Origin: CADEDH01 sp039201605
GTDB taxonomy: Bacteria; Actinomycetota; Acidimicrobiia; Acidimicrobiales; SZUA-35
Direction of reading: 5' to 3'
NCBI GenBank assembly: GCA_039201605.1
Contig: JBCCRO010000025.1
Span: 1-64,000 of the forward strand
DNA length: 64,000 nucleotides
Shown here: positions 15,694-24,145 of the stretch, one piece after another
Position numbering within the stretch: the stretch's first letter is position 1
Layout of the letters: every line of letters starts with the position of its first letter
Notes under the pieces: model-generated
Databases searched by the model: none
Told to the model about the DNA's origin: nothing
The model's input: only the letters and a program-made list of their open reading frames with translations
Program-made: the position numbers and the translations under genes

Positions 15694-18600
15694 GTGGCCC
15701 TGACCTCGGAGCCGACAACGACGACCACCACCTCCGCCATCGAGCGGGAGCCGCTTCAGCTCCGCCTCGACGCCGGTACCCCCGACCCGGAGCTGTTGTC
15801 GGGGCCTCGGCTCAACGGGGTGGAGCTCCGGCGAGACGTCGTTCCCGGAGTCGCCTTCCACCCGGCGGTGGCCCGGTGGTTCACCGAACGATTCGAGGCC
15901 GGGCCCACGCCACCGCAGGCCGAGGGCTGGCCCCACATCGCCGAGCGCCGCCACACCCTGATCGCCGCCCCCACCGGGTCGGGCAAGACCCTCGCCGGGT
16001 TTCTGATGGCCATCAACCGCCTCTACGTCGAGCACGCCTCCGGCCTGCCCACCTCGGGCACCCGGGTGGTCTACGTGTCACCGTTGAAGGCTCTGGCCGT
16101 CGACATCGCCGAGAATCTCGAGCGACCGCTGGCCGAGATCGCCGCCACCGCCGCCGCCCTGGGTCTGTCGGCGCCCGAGCTCACCATCGGGGTCCGCACC
16201 GGCGACACGCCCTCGTCGGAGCGACAGGCCATGATCCGCCGCCCCCGCACCTTTGTCGTCACCACCCCGGAGTCGCTCTACCTCCTGGTCACGGCGGCCA
16301 AGAGCCGGGCCGTCCTCCGCTCGGTCGACACGGTGATCGTCGACGAGATCCACGCCATGGCCCGGGACAAGCGCGGCTCGCACCTGGCCCTCACCCTGGA
16401 ACGGTTGACCCACGTCTGCCGGCGGGCCCCGGTTCGGGTGGGGCTGTCGGCCACCCAGAAGCCGATCGAGACCGTGGCCCGCCTCCTCGTCGGCACTCGC
16501 ACCCGCAGTCGGTCCGGTGCGGGGGAGGCGGGTGGGGCGCCCGACTGCGCCATCGTCGACACCGGCCACCAGCGCACGCTCGACCTGGCCATCGAGTTGC
16601 CCGAGGCCGAGTTGGAGGCGGTGGCCTCCGGCAGCCAGGTCGACCGGATGCTCGATCGGATCGCCGAGCTGGTGGCCGAACACCACACCACCCTGATCTT
16701 CGTCAACACCCGGAGTCTGGCCGAGCGACTGGCCCATCAGCTGGGGGAGCGGGTGGGCGACGACGTGGTCGCCGCCCACCACGGTTCGCTCAGCAAAGAC
16801 CGGCGCCACCGGGTGGAGCGGCGGCTCCGGGCCGGTGAACTCAAGGCGCTGGTCGCCACCGCCTCCCTGGAGCTCGGCATCGACGTCGGTCCGGTGGAGC
16901 TGGTGTGCCAGATCGGGTCGCCCCGGTCGATCGCCACCTTCCTCCAGCGGGTCGGCCGATCCAACCACACCCGCCACGGCACCCCGCGGGGCCGTCTCTA
17001 CCCCCTCACCCGCGATGAGCTGGTCGAGTGCTCGGCTCTCCTGGCCGCCGTGCGGGGCGGGCGACTCGATCGGCTCCGCCCGCCCGAGGCCCCACTCGAC
17101 ATCCTGGCCCAGCAGATCGTGGCCGAGACCGGGGCCGAGGAGTGGACCACCGACGGGCTGTTCGACCTGTTCCGACGGGCCGCCCCCTACGCCGATCTGC
17201 GTCGGGAGCGGTTCGACCAGGCCGTCGAGCTGGTGAGCGAGGGCATCATGACCGGGCGGGGGCGCCGGGCCGCCTGGGTTCATCACGATGGGGTCAACGG
17301 CGAGCTGCGGGGGCGCAAGGGGGCTCGCTACGTGGCGCTGTCGTCGGGCGGCGCCATCCCCGAGATCTACGACATGCGGGTGATCGCCGAGCCCGACGAG
17401 ACGTTCATCGGTTCGGTCAACGAGGAGTGGGCCATCGAATCCTCCGCCGGCGACATCTTCCTCCTCGGCACCCACTCGTGGCGGATCCGCCAGGTGACCG
17501 GGGGCGAGGTCCGAGTGGTCGACGCCGGGGGTCAGCCACCGACCGTCCCGTTCTGGACGGGCGAAGCCCCGGCCCGTACCGACGAGTTGTCGCAGGAGGT
17601 CTCCCGTCTGCGGGCCCTGGTCGACGCCCACCTCGACGACGGCGATGCCCTGGGCGCCACCGATGAGCTGGTGGCCCTCGCCGGCATTCCCCGGGAGGCG
17701 GCCGCCCTCATCGTCGCCTACCTGGCGACGGCCAAGGCCGTCCTCGGTCGCCTCCCCACCGGCGACGACCTCATCATGGAACGGTTCTTCGACGACGCCG
17801 ACGGCATGCAGCTCGTCATCCACTCACCGCTCGGCGGTCGCATCAACCGGGCGATGGGCTACGCCCTGCGCAAGAAGTTCTGCGTCGGGTTCAACTTCGA
17901 GCTCCAGGCCGCCGCCTCCGACGACGCCGTCGTCATCTCCCTCGGCCCCCACCACTCCTTCCCCCTCGGCGACGTGCAGCACTTCCTGCGACCCGAGATC
18001 ATCCGGGGCACCCTGAGCCAGGCCGTGCTCGATCAGCCCGCCTTCCAGTCGCGCTGGCGGTGGAACCTCAACCGGGCCCTCGTCGTGCTCCGCATGCGCA
18101 ACGGCAAGCGCAATCCGCCCCCGATCCAGCGGATGGAGAGCGACGACCTGCTCGCCGCTCTCTTCCCCGATGCCGCCGCCTGCCAGGAGAACGTCTCGGG
18201 CCCGGCCGACATCCCCGACCACCCCCTCGTCCAGCAGACGGTCTACGACACCCTGACCGAGGGCATGGACGTCGACGGCCTGATCGACCTGTGGGCCCGG
18301 CTGGGGGAGGGGAGCGTGCGCATGCACTGCGTCGACTCCACCGAGCCGTCGGCCCTGGCCCACGAGATCCTCACCGCACGTCCCTACGCCTTCCTCGACG
18401 ACGAGGAGGCGGGCGATCGCCGCACCCGAGCGGTCCCCCTCCGGCGGGGCCTGCCCCTCGACCCGTCCGACCTCGGCGCCCTCGACCCCGACGCCGTGGC
18501 CGAGGTACGGGCCGAGTTGGCACCCCGGCCCACCACCGCCGATGAGCTGCACGACCTGCTGCGCGATGTGGTGTTGCTGCGGGCCCGCCCCGAGTGGACG

Positions 18601-20094
18601 CCCCTGCTGGCCGAGCTCGAGGCCCGGGGCCGGGCCCGGCGTCAGACCGAGGCCGGGGTCGACGTCGAATGGTGGCACGCCACCGAGTCGGCCGAGGAGG
18701 TGGAGGTACTGCAGACCGGGGTGGCCTCGGCCGAGGTGTTCCCCGAGCAGGTGGCGGCCACCATGCTCCGCGGCCACCTTGAACTGCACTCGCCGGCCAC
18801 CGCCGAGCAGCTGGCGGCGATCACGGGCCTACCCACCACCCCGCTACAGGTCGGGCTGGCCGCCCTGGAGGCCGAGGGCACCGCCCTCCAGGGTCACTTC
18901 ACCACCGACGGCCCGGGCGGCCCGGTCGAGTGGTGCTCCCGGAGGCTGCTGGCCCGCATGCACGCCCGCTCCCGCCGGCAACGCCGCCGAGCCGCCGGCG
19001 ATCCGGTCACCCCCGAGCAGTTCGTGCGCTTCCTCACCCGATGGCAGCACGTCGCGCCCGGCACCCAGGTGCGCGGCCCGGCCGGGCTGGGCCGGATCCT
19101 CGAACAGCTCCAGGGGTGGGAGGCGGCGGTGGCGTCCTGGGAGCCCGATCTGCTCCGCTCCCGCATCGCCGAGTACCAGCTCCCGTGGATCGACCGGCTG
19201 TGCCACGACGGCGAGGTGCAGTGGCTCCGGCTCAACCCCCGCACCACCGACGACCCGGACAAACGGGGGAGCGGCCCATCGAAGGCCACCCCGATCACGA
19301 TCGTCTACCGGGCCGATCTCCCGTGGTTGTTGGCCACCGTCCGGGGCGAGGCCGAGGCCGAGGTGCCCTCGGCCGGGCCGGTGGTCGAGATCGCCGACGC
19401 CCTGCGGACACACGGGCCCCGGTTCCTGACCGAGTTGGTGACCGACACCGGCCGGTTGCCGACCGACCTCGAGGCCGCCCTGTGGGACGGGGTGGCCCGA
19501 GGCCTGTTCACCGCCGACGGCTTCGAGGCCATCCGGTCCCTCACCGACCCGTCGCGGGCCCGGGTCCGCCGTCAGGCCAAACCGCTGTCCAAGCTGAGGC
19601 GAAGCGGCATACAGGCCGCCCAGGGAGCCGGCCGGTGGTCGCTGGTCCCCGCCGTGGCCTCCGACGAGCACGACGGCCGGGCCTTGGGGGCGACCGGTGC
19701 TCCGGTCGGCGGCGCGAACCCCGCCGGTGAGGTCGACCGGGACGAGTTGGTCGAGGCGCTGGCCGACCAGTTGCTGCAGCGGTGGGGGGTTCTGTTCTAC
19801 GACCTGGTGGCCCGCCAGGAGCGGGCCGCCGTCCCGTGGCGGGAACTGCAGTGGGCGCTGCGGCGGCTGGAGGATCGGGGCCTCGTCCGGGGCGGTCGGT
19901 TCGTCAAGGGCTTCAGCGGCGAGCAGTTCGCCCTGCCCCAGGCGGCCGATGCCCTGCGGGAGACGGCCCGGACGCCGACCGCCGACCGCACGGTCACCGT
20001 GTGCGGCAGCGATCCGCTCAACGTCACCGGCTGGCTCCTCCCCGGCGACCGGGTGCCCGCCCGCCGCACCGAGACCGTCCGCCTCCCGACGTGA
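15694..20094 (+). CDS. lhr: Lhr-type large ATP-dependent helicase
   Basis: The 1466-residue protein is a superfamily 2 DNA helicase of the Lhr (large helicase-related) group. Motif I is APTGSGKT (near residues 92-99), motif II DEIH (217-220), motif III SATQ and motif VI QRVGRSNH (about 417-424). The family's core WH and beta-barrel part follows (for example SSGGAIPEIYDMRVI). The long C-terminal extension matches full-length Lhr rather than Lhr-core. Lhr unwinds DNA and DNA:RNA hybrids 3' to 5' and is linked to DNA repair. I start at GTG 15694, which has GGAG seven bases upstream. It is a single gene followed by a hairpin. Confidence 0.9.
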   Translation: MALTSEPTTTTTTSAIEREPLQLRLDAGTPDPELLSGPRLNGVELRRDVVPGVAFHPAVARWFTERFEAGPTPPQAEGWPHIAERRHTLIAAPTGSGKTLAGFLMAINRLYVEHASGLPTSGTRVVYVSPLKALAVDIAENLERPLAEIAATAAALGLSAPELTIGVRTGDTPSSERQAMIRRPRTFVVTTPESLYLLVTAAKSRAVLRSVDTVIVDEIHAMARDKRGSHLALTLERLTHVCRRAPVRVGLSATQKPIETVARLLVGTRTRSRSGAGEAGGAPDCAIVDTGHQRTLDLAIELPEAELEAVASGSQVDRMLDRIAELVAEHHTTLIFVNTRSLAERLAHQLGERVGDDVVAAHHGSLSKDRRHRVERRLRAGELKALVATASLELGIDVGPVELVCQIGSPRSIATFLQRVGRSNHTRHGTPRGRLYPLTRDELVECSALLAAVRGGRLDRLRPPEAPLDILAQQIVAETGAEEWTTDGLFDLFRRAAPYADLRRERFDQAVELVSEGIMTGRGRRAAWVHHDGVNGELRGRKGARYVALSSGGAIPEIYDMRVIAEPDETFIGSVNEEWAIESSAGDIFLLGTHSWRIRQVTGGEVRVVDAGGQPPTVPFWTGEAPARTDELSQEVSRLRALVDAHLDDGDALGATDELVALAGIPREAAALIVAYLATAKAVLGRLPTGDDLIMERFFDDADGMQLVIHSPLGGRINRAMGYALRKKFCVGFNFELQAAASDDAVVISLGPHHSFPLGDVQHFLRPEIIRGTLSQAVLDQPAFQSRWRWNLNRALVVLRMRNGKRNPPPIQRMESDDLLAALFPDAAACQENVSGPADIPDHPLVQQTVYDTLTEGMDVDGLIDLWARLGEGSVRMHCVDSTEPSALAHEILTARPYAFLDDEEAGDRRTRAVPLRRGLPLDPSDLGALDPDAVAEVRAELAPRPTTADELHDLLRDVVLLRARPEWTPLLAELEARGRARRQTEAGVDVEWWHATESAEEVEVLQTGVASAEVFPEQVAATMLRGHLELHSPATAEQLAAITGLPTTPLQVGLAALEAEGTALQGHFTTDGPGGPVEWCSRRLLARMHARSRRQRRRAAGDPVTPEQFVRFLTRWQHVAPGTQVRGPAGLGRILEQLQGWEAAVASWEPDLLRSRIAEYQLPWIDRLCHDGEVQWLRLNPRTTDDPDKRGSGPSKATPITIVYRADLPWLLATVRGEAEAEVPSAGPVVEIADALRTHGPRFLTELVTDTGRLPTDLEAALWDGVARGLFTADGFEAIRSLTDPSRARVRRQAKPLSKLRRSGIQAAQGAGRWSLVPAVASDEHDGRALGATGAPVGGANPAGEVDRDELVEALADQLLQRWGVLFYDLVARQERAAVPWRELQWALRRLEDRGLVRGGRFVKGFSGEQFALPQAADALRETARTPTADRTVTVCGSDPLNVTGWLLPGDRVPARRTETVRLPT

Positions 20095-20124
20095 GGATCG
20101 CCCTGACAGCGCCATCGGCGACCG

Positions 20125-20157
20125 ACCGGTGGGTCGGTAAATCACCGGCCCACCGGT
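20125..20157. terminator. Inverted repeat between lhr and the acetyltransferase gene
   Basis: ACCGGTGGG (20125-20133) faces CCCACCGGT (20149-20157) as a perfect 9-base inverted repeat with further partial pairing in the loop. It lies 31 bases after the lhr stop and just upstream of the -10 element at 20170. It could be a terminator without a U-tract or an operator for the next gene. Confidence 0.45.
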
Positions 20158-20169
20158 GGCGCCGACCCG

Positions 20170-20175
20170 TAAGCT
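20170..20175 (+). promoter_or_regulatory. -10 element for leaderless acetyltransferase mRNA
   Basis: TAAGCT ends eight bases before the ATG at 20183, so transcription would begin at or next to the start codon. No ribosome binding site is present, consistent with a leaderless message. Confidence 0.5.
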
Positions 20176-20182
20176 CCGGGCC

Positions 20183-21397
20183 ATGACGGAGACCCGCTTC
20201 ATCACCGCCGACGAGGCCGAGCCCTACCTGGACGCCGTACGCATCGGCTTCGGCCAGGACCCCTCGACCGACGACGACCGGGTCGACCGGTTCCTGGCCA
20301 TCAACCCGCTCGAGACGTGCTCGGCCGCCTTCGACCGGGGTCGGGTGGTGGCCACGTTCGGTTCCTACGACCTCGACATGACGGTGCCCGGCGCGGCGTC
20401 GGTGGCGGCGGCGGGCACCAGCCACGTGACCGTCCACCCCACCCACCGGCGGCGGGGCATCCTCCGCGACCTGATGACGCTCCACCTCGACCAGGCGCGC
20501 GACCGGGGCCAGTCGATGGCGGCGTTGTGGGCTTCCGAGGAACGGATCTACGGCCGCTTCGGCTACGGCCCGGCCACCTGGGCCCTGGATATCGCCATGT
20601 CGGCCCGCACCGTCGATCTCCCGCCCGTGGCCGAGGGCGTCGAGGTGCACCCGCTGCCGACGGCGGAGGCCGCCACCGTGTTGGCCCCGCTGTTCGAGGC
20701 CGGTCGGATCGACGTGGCCGGGCGGTTCGTACGCAGCGACGCCTGGTGGGCCAACCGCACCCTCTACGACCACGCCCACCGGAGCGACGGCGAGCGGGCC
20801 CAACGCTACGTGGTGGCCGAGCGCGACGGCGAGGTCGTCGGCTACCTGATCTACCGCCTGAGCGACGGCGGCGATTGGAACGACGGCAACACCGGTGTGG
20901 TCGAGCTGATGACCCGGGACGACGCCGCCCGGCGGGCCCTGTGGCACTTCGTGACCAACATCGACCTGTTCCGCAACGTCCGCTGGTGGAACGCCCCGGT
21001 CGACGACCCGGTGCTCATCGAGGCCGAGCGGTTCCGGTCGGCCAAACACACCACCTTCGACGCCGTGTGGGTGCGCCCCCTCGATGTCGCCACCCTCCTC
21101 AGCACCCGGGGCTACGAACGCGACGGTGCCCTCGTGCTCGGGGTGGACGACCCCGCCGGGTATACGGGAGGTCGGTTCCGCCTGGAGGTGGTCGACGGCA
21201 AGGGTTCGTGCTCGTCGACCACCGACGAGCCGTCGGTGACCCTCGGCGTCGCCGATCTCGGTCGCCTGTACCTCGGGGCCGGGTCCGCCCTCACCCTGGC
21301 CCGAGCAGGTCGGATCGACGGCGCCCCCGAGGCGGTCGCCACTCTTGGCGACCTGTTGGCGACGCGCCGTCAGCCCCACGTGGCCGAGGTGTTCTGA
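20183..21397 (+). CDS. Eis-like GNAT N-acetyltransferase
   Basis: The 404-residue length and layout match the Eis family: an N-terminal GNAT domain with the acetyl-CoA loop (SHVTVHPTHRRRGILRDLM near residues 80-98), a second GNAT-like domain, and a C-terminal SCP2-like domain (about 300-400). It also has the conserved ASEERIYGRFGYG. Mycobacterial Eis acetylates aminoglycosides and other amines using acetyl-CoA; the substrate of this homologue is unknown. I start at ATG 20183, placed directly after a -10 hexamer. The stop lies one base from the stop of the convergent GAF gene. Confidence 0.85.
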   Translation: MTETRFITADEAEPYLDAVRIGFGQDPSTDDDRVDRFLAINPLETCSAAFDRGRVVATFGSYDLDMTVPGAASVAAAGTSHVTVHPTHRRRGILRDLMTLHLDQARDRGQSMAALWASEERIYGRFGYGPATWALDIAMSARTVDLPPVAEGVEVHPLPTAEAATVLAPLFEAGRIDVAGRFVRSDAWWANRTLYDHAHRSDGERAQRYVVAERDGEVVGYLIYRLSDGGDWNDGNTGVVELMTRDDAARRALWHFVTNIDLFRNVRWWNAPVDDPVLIEAERFRSAKHTTFDAVWVRPLDVATLLSTRGYERDGALVLGVDDPAGYTGGRFRLEVVDGKGSCSSTTDEPSVTLGVADLGRLYLGAGSALTLARAGRIDGAPEAVATLGDLLATRRQPHVAEVF

Positions 21398-21398
21398 C

Positions 21399-22496
21399 TC
21401 AGGCGTCGGCGGAACGTCCGTGGCCCCGGTGGGCGTTGGCCACGGCGCTGGCCACCGCCTCCAGGACGGCGACGTGCGACTGCTGCACCCGGCGGTGCGG
21501 GCCGGTCGAAGCGACGGCCACCGTGCCGATCACGGTCATGCCGTCGACGATGGGAACCGCCGTGGCCGAGGTCATCCTCGCCTCGAGCAGCATCTCGATC
21601 AGCAGATCCGGTTCGTCGTCGTCGTAGACGATGACCGGGCCCCGCGTCTCGATCGCCTTGGCCGTGACCGCCGTCGGCACCTCGGTGTCGGCCCGACCGC
21701 CACCGTGGCGGGGATGGGGTCCGACGGCGTCGGGGCTGACGGCGTCCACCCGGTGGCTGCCGGCGGTGGAGATCAGGCTGATCTCGGCCCGGTCGACACC
21801 CCGGAGGCCGACCAGCTCCTTGGTGGCGGCGACAAGGGCGGCTTCGAGAACGGCACACTCGCCCAGCAGACGGAGGATCCGGTCGAGGACCTCCAGCTCG
21901 TGGGCCCGGCGCTCGGCCACATGCTTGGCGATGTGGAGTTCCTTCGTCGCGCTGTCGGCCACCGCCTGGGCGGTGACGGCCTTGATGACCACGGCCAGGG
22001 TCTCGGCCGCCAGCGTGATGAGGGCGACCTCCTCGGTCTCGAACTTCCGGCCCGCCCGGCGGGCGAGCTGGATGGTGCCGAAGCCGGCCCCACCGGCGGC
22101 CACCGGGGCGACCACCACCGGTCCACCGCTCACCGCCACCCGGCCCAGGATCGGGTCCTCGGAGCCGAGGGCGACGATGGTCTCGGCGTTGGTGACGGCT
22201 CGGGTGAAGACGGTCTCCCGCAGGAGCCGGTCGATCACCGTCGGGCCGCGCTCGCCCTGGTCGAAGTCGTAGACCATCTGTTGGCGCACCTTGCCGCCGG
22301 CCTGGACCTCACCGTTGAGGGTGGCCGTGATCCGGTCGACGTCGAGGTGTCGATACAGCCGTCGAGCGGCTCCGGCCAGCACGTCGGCCGTGGTCTCGCC
22401 CTCGGCGAGATGCAGCAGGGCGCGCACCACGGTGTCGGTCTGCGATGCCGTGTGCTGGTCGTCGGCGTCGCTGGTCTCGGGGGGTGACTGTCGCAC
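21399..22496 (-). CDS. Protein with two GAF-like domains
   Basis: The 365-residue soluble protein appears to hold two GAF-type sensor modules, at about residues 15-170 and 205-355. They are joined by a helical linker (ATKELHIAKHVAERRAHELEVLDRIL) typical of signalling coiled coils. The second half has ATAVPIVDGMTVIGTVAVAS, a common GAF strand pattern. No kinase, cyclase, phosphatase or DNA-binding output domain is attached, so it probably senses a small molecule and works through a partner. The open frame runs on to 23033 opposite another gene; I start at GTG 22496, just before the divergent gene. Confidence 0.65.
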   Translation of the reverse strand: MRQSPPETSDADDQHTASQTDTVVRALLHLAEGETTADVLAGAARRLYRHLDVDRITATLNGEVQAGGKVRQQMVYDFDQGERGPTVIDRLLRETVFTRAVTNAETIVALGSEDPILGRVAVSGGPVVVAPVAAGGAGFGTIQLARRAGRKFETEEVALITLAAETLAVVIKAVTAQAVADSATKELHIAKHVAERRAHELEVLDRILRLLGECAVLEAALVAATKELVGLRGVDRAEISLISTAGSHRVDAVSPDAVGPHPRHGGGRADTEVPTAVTAKAIETRGPVIVYDDDEPDLLIEMLLEARMTSATAVPIVDGMTVIGTVAVASTGPHRRVQQSHVAVLEAVASAVANAHRGHGRSADA

Positions 22497-22555
22497 GCCA
22501 CGCCCGTCGGCCGGGATGGGCCGGTCATGAGGCTCTGGCCCCGGTTGGGTCGGAC

Positions 22556-22561
22556 TAGGGT
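22556..22561 (+). promoter_or_regulatory. -10 element for leaderless PPOX gene
   Basis: TAGGGT ends eight bases before ATG 22569. It lies in the short divergent gap with the GAF-domain gene. Confidence 0.5.
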
Positions 22562-22568
22562 GCGAGCC

Positions 22569-22988
22569 ATGGACATGGATGCCGCCCTCGAGTGGGCGTC
22601 GGCCCGCACCGACGCCGTTCTCATAACCATCCGCCGCGACGGTCGCCCCCAGTCGAGCGACATCTCGTATCACCTGGCCGACGGTGTCTTCGACATCTCG
22701 GTGACCGAGAGCCGGGCCAAGACGGCAAACATGCGCCGCGACCCCCGGGTCGTGCTCCACCTCACCGACCGGTCGTCGTGGTCGTACCTGTCCTTCGACG
22801 GCACCGTCGAGCTGACACCGGCGACGACCGTCCCCGACGACGCAACCGCGGACGCCCTCGTCGCCTACTACCGGGCCGTCGCCGGTGAGGAGCACCCCGA
22901 CTGGGACGAGTATCGGGCGGCCATGGTGGCCGAGGGCCGGCTCCTCGCTCGCTTCACCCCCGCCTCGGTGGTCGGCCAGGTGCACTGA
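22569..22988 (+). CDS. PPOX-class F420-dependent oxidoreductase-like protein
   Basis: The 139-residue split-barrel protein resembles the pyridoxamine-phosphate-oxidase-like, Rv1155-type family that binds F420 or flavin. It contains DAVLITIRRDGRPQSSDISYHLADGVFDISVTESRAKTANMRRDPRVVLHLTD, shown here only as a description of the strand pattern: a RxDGRPQ turn, then RAKxxNMRRDPR, the cofactor-phosphate-binding loop of the family. The expected role is a two-electron reduction, or cofactor binding, in the cytoplasm; the substrate is unknown. ATG 22569 follows a -10 hexamer directly. An in-frame upstream start at 22527 is less likely. Confidence 0.8.
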   Translation: MDMDAALEWASARTDAVLITIRRDGRPQSSDISYHLADGVFDISVTESRAKTANMRRDPRVVLHLTDRSSWSYLSFDGTVELTPATTVPDDATADALVAYYRAVAGEEHPDWDEYRAAMVAEGRLLARFTPASVVGQVH

Positions 22989-23049
22989 CGGCCGGTGCCC
23001 TCGTCCCGCTCGACGGCGCCCGCCGCCCCGCACTGCGCTCCGAGGGCGC

Positions 23050-23985
23050 TCAGGTGGCCAAGGCCAGGACCACGGGCAGCGTGGCCAACGAGGCGACGGT
23101 GGTGGCCACCACGGCGTCGGTCACCAACTTGGGTTCCAGGTCGTACTCGATCCCCACCAACACGCAGAACACCGCCGGCGGCATGGCCGACTGGATGAGG
23201 ACGGCGGCCAGGTTGTCCCCGGTCAACCCGAGGGCGACGCCGGCCGCCCACGCCACCGCCGGTACCACCAGCAGTTTCAGTCCGGCCACCATGGCCACTG
23301 GACGCCGTAGGCGAACGCCCCCGCTCTGGGCCAGTTGGACGCCTAGCGTGAACAGCATGGTCGGGATCAGGGCACCGGCCAGGAGACCGGTGGAGCGCTC
23401 GATCACGAGCGGCACGTCGACGCCGATCACGTTGACGGCGACGGCCACCACCGCCGCCAACGGCATCGGCGACAGCACGGCCCGCCCCACCGCTCCCACG
23501 AACACCGCCGAACGCCTCGGCGCCCCGGCCCCGGATGAGGGTCGGTTGGAGGCCAGGGTGACGCCGAGGGTGACCCCGGTGAGGTTGATGATCAGCATGA
23601 GCACCACCGCCGCCCCCAGCGCCCCGTCACCGAGGGCGAAGGCGGTCACGGCGAGTCCGGCGTTGCCGACGTTGCCGTAGGCCCCGGTCATCAGCACCGC
23701 CGAGCGGGCCCGACCCCGCACGCCGAGGGGGCGGGCCGCCAGCAGGCCGATGACGACCGCGGCGGCCATCCCCGCCCACGCCGCCGCCGCCAGCCGCAGC
23801 GCCACCCCGCCGCTCAACTCGTTGGTCAGGAACAGGTCGAACACGAATGCCGGGCCCAGCACCCAGTAGGCCACCCGGGAGAGCGTCTGCACGTCGACCT
23901 TGAGGCGGGGGCCGGCCAGAGCGCCGACGGCGACGATGGCCACCACCGGTCCGAGCACGTCGATCATGAGGGAGAGAAACGACAT
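23050..23985 (-). CDS. AEC-family transporter
   Basis: The 311-residue protein has about ten membrane helices in two five-helix halves, as in the auxin efflux carrier (AEC) family. The first half contains the conserved TGAYGNVGNAGLAVTAFALG. The second half contains SAMPPAVFCVLVGIEYDLEP, the equivalent of the family's crossover motif. AEC proteins in bacteria move malate, malonate or other organic acids; the substrate here is unknown. A -10-like TAGGCT lies about ten bases upstream of the ATG at 23985. Confidence 0.85.
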   Translation of the reverse strand: MSFLSLMIDVLGPVVAIVAVGALAGPRLKVDVQTLSRVAYWVLGPAFVFDLFLTNELSGGVALRLAAAAWAGMAAAVVIGLLAARPLGVRGRARSAVLMTGAYGNVGNAGLAVTAFALGDGALGAAVVLMLIINLTGVTLGVTLASNRPSSGAGAPRRSAVFVGAVGRAVLSPMPLAAVVAVAVNVIGVDVPLVIERSTGLLAGALIPTMLFTLGVQLAQSGGVRLRRPVAMVAGLKLLVVPAVAWAAGVALGLTGDNLAAVLIQSAMPPAVFCVLVGIEYDLEPKLVTDAVVATTVASLATLPVVLALAT

Positions 23986-24132
23986 CGGGGGGAGAGCCTA
24001 CGGAGCCGACGGCCTAGACGCCCGTCCAGCGGCCACAACCGCGGCCCACCTCCTCGAAACCGCGACGGCGGGACACGCCCCCGGCCGGTGCCGGTGACCG
24101 TCGAGGGCGGCGGGTGATCGTCGCCCCGGTAC

Positions 24133-24138
24133 TAGCAT
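24133..24138 (+). promoter_or_regulatory. -10 element for leaderless fusion-gene mRNA
   Basis: TAGCAT ends eight bases before GTG 24146 with only C/G between, so transcription probably starts at the initiation codon. Confidence 0.5.
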
Positions 24139-24145
24139 CGCCCCC

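Noticed and set aside
12434..15718. Minus-strand open frame of 1094 codons
   Set aside because: It is antisense to the fused ATPase gene and runs through the palindromic repeats; low-complexity His/Gly/Arg-rich translation indicates a shadow frame.
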